Below are positions 44,063 to 49,763 of a stretch of 64,000 nt of DNA, piece by piece (position 1 is the stretch's first letter; each line of letters opens with the position of its first letter). The position numbers and the translations under genes were made by a program. The notes beneath the pieces are model-generated. The model was given only the letters and a program-made list of their open reading frames with translations. It searched no databases and was not told the origin of the DNA. The stretch lies in assembly GCF_014333585.1 (NCBI RefSeq), contig NZ_JACSCW010000002.1, forward strand, positions 806,001-870,000. The letters run 5' to 3'. This DNA comes from Hymenobacter sp. BT188 (GTDB lineage: Bacteria > Bacteroidota > Bacteroidia > Cytophagales > Hymenobacteraceae).

Positions 44063-44854
44063 TTGGAATACGGAATTTGCCCCCTGAGCGTGGTGCCGGT
44101 GCGGGCCGAGCCTAATGATCGGGCCGAAATTGTCACCCAGCTCATTTTTGGCGAGTGCTACACCGTTAAGCTTATTCAGGGCAATTGGTGCCAGGTCCGC
44201 ATTGCCGCCGACCAATACGTGGGCTGGATGGACGTGAAGCAACACCAGCCCGTGACCGGTACTTACTTTGCCGAATGGGGCGCGCATGCTCACCCGCGCA
44301 GCCTCGATGTAGTCCAAATGGTAAGCGATGCTGACTCGCGCCAGCCTATTTCATTGGGCGCCCGCCTGCCTTTTTTTGATGGCATGACCTTTCGTCTGGG
44401 TGAGCGGCAACTCTTTTATAATGGAGCCGCCACCAATCCTACGTCTAACGGGGACCCGGGGCGCAAGGCCGCGCTGCTTCAAAAAATGGGCTTGGCCTTT
44501 CTGAAAGCGCCTTATCTGTGGGGAGGCAAAACGCTGTTCGGTATCGACTGTTCGGGGCTTATGCAGCAATTGTATGGCTTGGTTGATATCCAACTGCCCC
44601 GCGACGCCCGTCAGCAGATTGACCACGGCCGCACTGTCCATTTCGTTTCGCAGACCCAGCCTGGTGATCTGGCCTTTTTTGATAATGCTGAAGGCAACAT
44701 CGTGCACGTAGGCATGCTGCTGGAAGACCAACAAATTCTGCACGCCAGCGGTGAAGTTCGTATCGACCCGCTCGACCACAACGGCATCTATAACCGGCAG
44801 CGCCAGAAATACTCGCATAAGCTGCGCCTGATTAAGCGGCTGTTGCCGGATTGA
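44063..44854 (+). CDS. NlpC/P60 cysteine peptidase with SH3-like domains
   Basis: A 263-residue protein. An N-terminal SH3-like region (~1-125) begins with CPLSVVPVRAEPNDRAEIV. The C-terminal NlpC/P60 domain has the catalytic Cys in GIDCSGLMQQLY (~159), His in NIVHVGMLL (~214) and a third polar residue, His in ILHASGEV. These enzymes cut gamma-D-Glu-diamino acid bonds in peptidoglycan peptides. No signal peptide is visible, so a cytoplasmic recycling role is more likely than an exported one. The only start is TTG 44063; the family N-terminus supports it. Confidence 0.9.
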   Translation: MEYGICPLSVVPVRAEPNDRAEIVTQLIFGECYTVKLIQGNWCQVRIAADQYVGWMDVKQHQPVTGTYFAEWGAHAHPRSLDVVQMVSDADSRQPISLGARLPFFDGMTFRLGERQLFYNGAATNPTSNGDPGRKAALLQKMGLAFLKAPYLWGGKTLFGIDCSGLMQQLYGLVDIQLPRDARQQIDHGRTVHFVSQTQPGDLAFFDNAEGNIVHVGMLLEDQQILHASGEVRIDPLDHNGIYNRQRQKYSHKLRLIKRLLPD

Positions 44855-44884
44855 AATAGTACCAAGCCTAGGCTTGGTACTATT
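44855..44884. terminator. 30-bp perfect palindrome after the NlpC/P60 gene
   Basis: AATAGTACCAAGCCT joins its exact reverse complement with no spacer, so the stem is 15 bp and the loop must be made by opening the center. It begins right at the stop codon. A short run GCTTTAAAAAA follows; termination is likely but the tail is weak. A G6C motif follows at 44896. Confidence 0.65.
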
Positions 44885-44994
44885 GCTTTAAAAAAGCCCC
44901 CCACAGCCCTGGACTAAAGGAAACTTAACCCAGCGGCTGTTGTTAATGCGCTAAGAATCACCTAGCTTTCGCTAACCGGATTCTCCCTGAGCGT

Positions 44995-45486
44995 ATGGAT
45001 CAAAAAGTGCTTGTCTTAAACGGTGACTACACCGCGATTACGCTTTGCAGCGTGCAGAAGGCTTTTGTGTTGCTTTTTTTGGATAAGGCGGAGATGATTG
45101 CCAAGTCTGATGGCACGCTGCGTACTATTAGCCAAGCTTTCCCAAAGCCCAGCATTATCCGCTTGCAGCGCTATGTGCGCGTGCCTTACAAAGGCATTGC
45201 CTTGAGTCGCCACAACATTATGAAACGCGACCATTTTGAGTGTCAGTACTGCGGATCTACCAAAAACCTGACGCTGGACCACGTACTGCCCCGTTCTCGC
45301 GGTGGCGAATCGTCGTGGACTAATCTGCTCACGGCGTGTGCCCGCTGCAACCACGCCAAAGGGCATCGCACACCACACGAAGCGGGCCTCACGGTGCGGC
45401 AGCAGCCCAAGAAGCCTACCTTGGCGGGCTTCCTGAAGCTCTCGGCCGGTACGATAGATCAGAACTGGCATGATTACCTTAATTGA
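44995..45486 (+). CDS. HNH endonuclease domain protein
   Basis: A 163-residue protein. The N-terminal half (VLVLNGDYTAITLCSVQKAF) is a conserved region often found before the HNH domain in this family. Two zinc Cys pairs (CQYC ~82 and CARC ~115) frame the HNH core with LDHVLPRSRGGESSWTNLL. Such short stand-alone HNH proteins are widespread in Bacteroidota and not necessarily mobile. No phage or restriction genes surround it. DNA or RNA processing is an inference. Confidence 0.85.
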   Translation: MDQKVLVLNGDYTAITLCSVQKAFVLLFLDKAEMIAKSDGTLRTISQAFPKPSIIRLQRYVRVPYKGIALSRHNIMKRDHFECQYCGSTKNLTLDHVLPRSRGGESSWTNLLTACARCNHAKGHRTPHEAGLTVRQQPKKPTLAGFLKLSAGTIDQNWHDYLN

Positions 45487-45492
45487 ACTAAG

Positions 45493-45526
45493 AATGGGTC
45501 GGTAAACAAAGGTTTGCCGACCCATT
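45493..45526 (+). terminator. Terminator after the HNH gene
   Basis: AATGGGTCGG and CCGACCCATT pair, with a partial inner AAAC/GTTT pairing, followed by TTTTCTT. It begins 6 bases after the stop. Confidence 0.8.
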
Positions 45527-45593
45527 TTCTTCTCGTACCAAAAGGAATTACTGCTCTGCTTTAAACTAACCGTCGCTGGTTGAGGTTAGAGGC

Positions 45594-45608
45594 ATACCTT
45601 TGCCCCCC
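45594..45608 (+). promoter_or_regulatory. -7 promoter element for the desaturase gene merged with a G6C motif
   Basis: TACCTTTG (45594-45601) fits TAnnTTTG. Its last bases run into TTTGCCCCCC, a minus-strand copy of the G6C motif at 45602. The gene starts 21 bases further. Confidence 0.55.
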
Positions 45609-45628
45609 GTTCCACCCAATTAGCGTTC

Positions 45629-46693
45629 ATGTCAGTTCCTAAGTTTGCGGCTTCCCGCTCTTTTCATACCGAACTAAAGTCTCGGATTAACGCCTACTTC
45701 GAGGAAGCGGGCAAATCGCAAACCGGTAATTCTGGGCTTTTCGTCAAAGCGCTTATTCTGACGACTGCTTTTGTGCTGGTGTATCTGCACTTAGTGTTTT
45801 TCACACCAAGCGCCTTCATAGGTATTCTGGAGTGTATTCTGCTCGGTGGTATTGGGGCGGCTATCGGCTTCAACGTCATGCACGACGGCGCCCACGGCAG
45901 CTTCAGTAAATCGAAGTGGCTCAACCAGTTCGCGGCGTTTACCCTGAATGTGCTGGGCGGCAATAGCTTCATGTGGAATATGAAGCACAACCTCATTCAC
46001 CACATGTATACCAATGTGGACGGCGTAGACGACGACCTCGACGTGCAGCCGTGGATGCGCATGAGCAGCACTCAGCCCCGCCGTAAGCTCCACCGCTTCC
46101 AGCACCTTTACTTTTGGTTTCTATACGCCCTGCTCTACATCGCCTGGATCTTCTTTATGGACTACCAGAAGTATTTCAAAGGCAAAATCGGTGGCATGCC
46201 CATCAAAAAAATGACGGCCACCGACCAATCGGTTTTCTGGGGCTTCAAGGTGATTCATCTCTTACTCTTTATGGCCCTTCCCATCTACACGGTAGGGTTT
46301 GTGTCGTGGCTAGTAGGTTTCGTAGTATTCGCGGCAGTAGCTGGTTTCACTCTTAGTTTGGTGTTCCAACTGGCACATACAGTAGAGCACGCCGCCTTTC
46401 CCATGCCCGATGAAATCACGAATAAGTTAGAGGACGAATGGGCTATTCACCAGATTAAAACTACTGCCAACTTCGCCACGCATAATAAAGTCATCAGCTG
46501 GCTAGTTGGTGGCCTGAATTTTCAGGTAGAACATCACTTGTTTCCTAAGATTTCGCACGTACACTACCCAGCCATCAGTAAGATCATCAAGCAGATGTGC
46601 GAGGAGTTTGACATTACTTACAACGAGTATCCCAAGATGCGCTACGCTGTAGCCTCGCACGTATCGTATCTGCGCGAAATGGGCCGTAAGTAA
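45629..46693 (+). CDS. Membrane fatty acid desaturase
   Basis: A 354-residue integral membrane di-iron desaturase. The three His boxes are HDGAHGS (~85), HNLIHHM (~120) and QVEHHLFP (~300); the last is the QxxHH type. Hydrophobic helices lie between. Front-end or acyl-CoA/acyl-lipid desaturases of this type introduce double bonds that keep membranes fluid, for example in the cold. No cytochrome b5 domain is fused. The gene stands alone with its own promoter and terminator. Confidence 0.9.
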   Translation: MSVPKFAASRSFHTELKSRINAYFEEAGKSQTGNSGLFVKALILTTAFVLVYLHLVFFTPSAFIGILECILLGGIGAAIGFNVMHDGAHGSFSKSKWLNQFAAFTLNVLGGNSFMWNMKHNLIHHMYTNVDGVDDDLDVQPWMRMSSTQPRRKLHRFQHLYFWFLYALLYIAWIFFMDYQKYFKGKIGGMPIKKMTATDQSVFWGFKVIHLLLFMALPIYTVGFVSWLVGFVVFAAVAGFTLSLVFQLAHTVEHAAFPMPDEITNKLEDEWAIHQIKTTANFATHNKVISWLVGGLNFQVEHHLFPKISHVHYPAISKIIKQMCEEFDITYNEYPKMRYAVASHVSYLREMGRK

Positions 46694-46707
46694 TATGTAT
46701 TATTTAT

Positions 46708-46745
46708 AAAAAAGCCCCTCAGAAATGTTTCTGGGGGGCTTTTTT
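46708..46745. terminator. Bidirectional terminator built from a G6C motif pair
   Basis: AAAAAAGCCCCTCAGAAA and TTTCTGGGGGGCTTTTTT form an 18-bp stem with one T-G wobble and a TG loop. It ends both the desaturase gene (plus) and the small lipoprotein gene (minus), whose stop codon overlaps its right edge. Confidence 0.9.
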
Positions 46746-46908
46746 ATGCAAGCGGTAACCTATCCTCAATAATAACTTGGCCACATAAAGCAATAAGAAC
46801 GTTGTCTTCCTGCTGCTGATAGAAAACGGAATTGGGGTGATGTACATCGATTTCCTTATCACAACCCATAAGTGTAAACAGGAAGCTAAATAGGAGGCAG
46901 TACTTCAT
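46744..46908 (-). CDS. Small putative lipoprotein, 54 residues
   Basis: Read from ATG at 46908, the minus strand gives 54 codons and a TAA at 46744. The N-terminus KYCLLFSFLFTLMGC is a signal with lipobox Cys16, and the mature part continues DKEIDVHHPNSVFYQQQEDN. No Asn- or Pro-only low-complexity bias is seen, and the frame ends exactly in the terminator hairpin. I recognize no family. The length and lipobox make it more plausible than a chance frame, but homologue data are needed for certainty. Confidence 0.6.
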   Translation of the reverse strand: MKYCLLFSFLFTLMGCDKEIDVHHPNSVFYQQQEDNVLIALCGQVIIEDRLPLA

Positions 46909-46967
46909 AGTCTGAAAGTAAGTAGATTCTGCTCCAAACAGTGCTTAGTTTCCTGCATCAAACTCCG

Positions 46968-46975
46968 TATCTTTG
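46968..46975 (+). promoter_or_regulatory. -7 promoter element for rpsA (TATCTTTG)
   Basis: TATCTTTG matches TAnnTTTG. It gives an untranslated leader of about 105 bases before rpsA. Confidence 0.55.
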
Positions 46976-46982
46976 CCGCCCC

Positions 46983-47085
46983 GCCAGGGTGGTGGGTCTG
47001 AAGCCTCAGCTTCAGCGAGTTACTCATAACGCGTTCCGGTAGGTGGCCCTGAGCCGGACGTGTAGATAAGGGCCAAACAGTAACT
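46983..47085 (+). promoter_or_regulatory. Structured leader of the rpsA mRNA
   Basis: CTGAAGC/GCTTCAG make a stem with a CTCA loop near 46998-47016. TGGCCCT (47044) and AGGGCCA (47070) can pair, as can TCCGG and CCGGA. This could be an autoregulatory leader, since S1 represses its own translation in enterobacteria; for this lineage that is inference. Confidence 0.35.
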
Positions 47086-49215
47086 ATGGCAGAAGTAGCA
47101 GATAACTTCGACTGGGACAACGTCGGAGCGACCGGCTTTGGTGGCAATTATAGCCCCGAGCAGCGCGCCGAGATGGAGAAAATGTACGGCGACACGCTGA
47201 CCACCGTCCAGGAGGAAGAAGTTGTGAAGGGCACCGTAGTCGGCATCACCGACCGCGACGTGATCCTTAACATTGGCTTCAAATCAGACGGCCTCGTGCC
47301 CCTGTCCGAATTCCGCGATTTGGTTGACCTGAAAATTGGTGACCAAGTAGAGGTATTCATTGAAGACCAGGAAGATTTGAACGGTCAGTTGATCCTTTCG
47401 CGCAAGAAGGCGAAGATCAAGCAGGCTTGGAAGTCGATTTACGACGCTCTGGAGTTTGATAACATCCTGGAAGGTGTAGTAAAGCGTCGGACCAAAGGTG
47501 GTCTGATCATGGAATTGGATGGCGTTGAAGCCTTCCTACCCGGCTCGCAGATTGACGTGAAGCCTATCCGTGACTTCGACATTTATGTTGGTCGCCGCAT
47601 GGAAGTGAAAGTGGTAAAAATCAATGCCGCTTTCGACAACGTAGTTGTTTCGCACAAAGTCCTGATTGAGAAGGACCTGGAGAAGCAGCGCGAAGCCATC
47701 CTGAACAACCTCGAAAAAGGTCAGATTCTGGAAGGTGTGATCAAGAACATGACAAACTTCGGTGTGTTCATCGACCTCGGCGGTGTCGACGGTCTGTTGC
47801 ACATCACCGATATCTCGTGGGGCCGCATCGCTCATCCAAGCGAAGTATTGCAGCTTGACCAGAAACTCAACGTGGTTGTTCTTGACTTCGACGAAGCCAA
47901 GAAGCGTATCTCGTTGGGCCTGAAGCAGCTGACTCCTCACCCATGGGATTCGCTGCCTGCCGATATGGGCGTAGGCTCGAAAGTAAAAGGCCGTATCGTG
48001 AACGTAGCCGACTATGGCGCATTCATGGAAATCGTGCCTGGCGTAGAAGGCCTGATCCACGTTTCAGAAATGAGCTGGAGCCAGCACCTGCGCAACCCGC
48101 AGGATTTCATCAAGCAGGGCGACGTAGTTGAAGCGCAGATTTTGACGCTGGACCGCGAAGACCGCAAGATGAGCTTGGGTATCAAGCAATTGAGCGAAGA
48201 TCCATGGACTCGTGGTGACTTCGGCGGCAAGTACGCTGTGGGTACCAAGCACAACGGCCTCGTGCGCAACCTGACCAACTTCGGCCTGTTCGTAGAACTG
48301 GAAGAGGGTGTAGACGGCCTAGTACACGTGTCTGACCTGTCATGGACCAAAAAGATCAAGCACCCATCCGAAGTGGTGAAGGTGGGCGACCGTCTGGACG
48401 TGCTCGTGTTGGAGCTGGACGTTGCTAACCGTCGTTTGGCCCTTGGTCACAAGCAATTGGAGGAAAACCCATGGGATACGTTCCAGACGGTATTCACTCC
48501 TGGTTCGGTGCACAAAGCCACTATCACGGAGAAAAACGACCGTGGCGCGGTACTCGAGTTGCCTTATGGCATCGAAGGTTTCGCTTACCCCAAGTCGTTG
48601 GTGAAGGAAGATGGTTCGAACGCCGAAAACGGCGAATCGCTCGACTTCCGTGTGGTTGAGTTCTCGAAGGATGATCGTCGTATCGTGTTGTCGCACACTG
48701 CCGTCTTCAATCAGGCGCAGCAGGAAGAAGACACCCGTGCTTCGAAGTTCGCGAAGAAGAAGCCAGCCGGTGGCCAAGCTGCTGGTGCCGCACAAGGCGA
48801 AGGCAAGCTGAGCGACCTCAAAAAGCCGGCAACGGCTGACAAGTCTACCCTCGGTGACCTGGATGCTTTGTCCGCTCTGCGCGATAAGATGATGGGCAAC
48901 GAGCGCGACGCTGGTGTTCAGAAGCTAGAAGCAAAAGCTCCTAAGGCTGCTAAAGCCGAAGAAGCTCCTGCTGCTGAAGCTGACACTACCGAAGATGCTC
49001 CGGCCGCTGAAGGTGGTATCCTTGCTGCCGTAACCGGCGCTGCATCCGCTGCTTTCGACAAAGTAACTGAAGTAGCTGGCGACGTAGTTGACACTGTAGC
49101 TGATTCGGCCGCTTTCGCAAAAGCGAAGGAAGTAGCTGGTGATGTTGTAGAGAAAGCAAAAGACCTCCTACCTGGCAACGAAGATGCCGACAAGAAGGAC
49201 GAAGAGAAAGCCTAG
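47086..49215 (+). CDS. rpsA: 30S ribosomal protein S1
   Basis: A 709-residue protein with six S1 repeats, about residues 38-105, 120-190, 205-275, 290-360, 377-447 and 464-530. Repeats 3 to 5 have the clearest form (ILEGVIKNMTNFGVFIDLGGVDGLLHITDISW). S1 unfolds and delivers mRNA to the 30S subunit. After repeat 6 there is a tail of about 170 residues rich in Ala, Lys and Glu, with two copies of EVAGDVV separated by about 22 residues. That tail is unlike the enterobacterial protein. The gene has its own promoter and terminator. Confidence 0.95.
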   Translation: MAEVADNFDWDNVGATGFGGNYSPEQRAEMEKMYGDTLTTVQEEEVVKGTVVGITDRDVILNIGFKSDGLVPLSEFRDLVDLKIGDQVEVFIEDQEDLNGQLILSRKKAKIKQAWKSIYDALEFDNILEGVVKRRTKGGLIMELDGVEAFLPGSQIDVKPIRDFDIYVGRRMEVKVVKINAAFDNVVVSHKVLIEKDLEKQREAILNNLEKGQILEGVIKNMTNFGVFIDLGGVDGLLHITDISWGRIAHPSEVLQLDQKLNVVVLDFDEAKKRISLGLKQLTPHPWDSLPADMGVGSKVKGRIVNVADYGAFMEIVPGVEGLIHVSEMSWSQHLRNPQDFIKQGDVVEAQILTLDREDRKMSLGIKQLSEDPWTRGDFGGKYAVGTKHNGLVRNLTNFGLFVELEEGVDGLVHVSDLSWTKKIKHPSEVVKVGDRLDVLVLELDVANRRLALGHKQLEENPWDTFQTVFTPGSVHKATITEKNDRGAVLELPYGIEGFAYPKSLVKEDGSNAENGESLDFRVVEFSKDDRRIVLSHTAVFNQAQQEEDTRASKFAKKKPAGGQAAGAAQGEGKLSDLKKPATADKSTLGDLDALSALRDKMMGNERDAGVQKLEAKAPKAAKAEEAPAAEADTTEDAPAAEGGILAAVTGAASAAFDKVTEVAGDVVDTVADSAAFAKAKEVAGDVVEKAKDLLPGNEDADKKDEEKA

Positions 49216-49237
49216 GCTTTTGTAGCTTATGATTAAT

Positions 49238-49270
49238 AAAAAGGCCCTGACAGTTGTCAGGGCCTTTTTT
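49238..49270 (+). terminator. Terminator after rpsA
   Basis: AAAAAGGCCCTGACA and TGTCAGGGCCTTTTT are exact complements with only GT between, followed by an extra T. It ends the rpsA transcript and, with its A-run, could act on both strands. Confidence 0.92.
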
Positions 49271-49345
49271 GTGAGCTGCAGGCGCTAGTGATTTGAATCT
49301 ACTTCGCACGCAACCAATAGCTTAGGATGCCAATGGTTGAAAAAA

Positions 49346-49352
49346 GCCCCCC
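49346..49352 (-). repeat. Solo intergenic G6C motif upstream of tRNA-Cys
   Basis: AAAAAAGCCCCCCAGG lies immediately before the -33 element of the tRNA promoter. It has no partner arm nearby. Confidence 0.5.
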
Positions 49353-49355
49353 AGG

Positions 49356-49387
49356 TTTGGCGAAGGTCAGATAATGGCGTAAGTTTG
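49356..49387 (+). promoter_or_regulatory. Promoter of the tRNA-Cys gene
   Basis: TTTG (49356-49359) and TAAGTTTG (49380-49387) are separated by 20 bases, matching the Bacteroidota consensus well. The tRNA begins 15 bases after the -7 element. Confidence 0.7.
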
Positions 49388-49401
49388 CACCCTCATTACC
49401 C

Positions 49402-49472
49402 GGTGACGTGACCGAGTGGCTAGGTAGAGGTCTGCAAAACCTCCTACGGCGGTTCGAATCCGCCCGTCACCT
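49402..49472 (+). tRNA. tRNA-Cys (GCA)
   Basis: All arms fold. The acceptor is GGTGACG/CGTCACC with discriminator T, the D arm ACC/GGT, and the anticodon stem GAGGT/ACCTC with loop CTGCAAA. The anticodon GCA is at 49434-49436, and the T arm GGCGG/CCGCC carries TTCGAAT. No CCA is encoded. Confidence 0.96.
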
Positions 49473-49503
49473 CTTTCCTGTTCCTGTTTTCTTTTGCCTA
49501 GTG

Positions 49504-49535
49504 CCCCGGTTGATTAGCCCCAACCGGGGTTTTTT
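49504..49535 (+). terminator. Terminator after tRNA-Cys
   Basis: CCCCGGTT and AACCGGGG pair around about ten bases, followed by six T. Confidence 0.85.
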
Positions 49536-49763
49536 GCTTTTTTCCCTAATTACTTTAGCAAAGAAGCAGTTGCGCCAGACGTATTTGTGAATCCTGTGCG
49601 TGGCAGGTAGTGAAGAATGGTCGTAAAGCCAATATGTTAGCTAAAAGCTAGTCTGAGGGCTTACATTGCACCTCGACACATGGCTTTATGGGCGCATTAT
49701 CCATACATTTCATTTGTGCGTACAACCGCCCGCTAGCATTCCCTCTTTTCGCCTCTATTTCCT
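49536..49763. other. Intergenic stretch upstream of cphA
   Basis: I find no ORF with support, no RNA gene and no exact TAnnTTTG here. CATTTCATTTG at about 49708 is the nearest approach to a promoter for cphA. Confidence 0.4.

Noticed and set aside
46905..47147. Minus-strand 80-codon frame across the rpsA promoter and start
   Set aside because: It crosses the TATCTTTG promoter box and the rpsA start, and has no family features.
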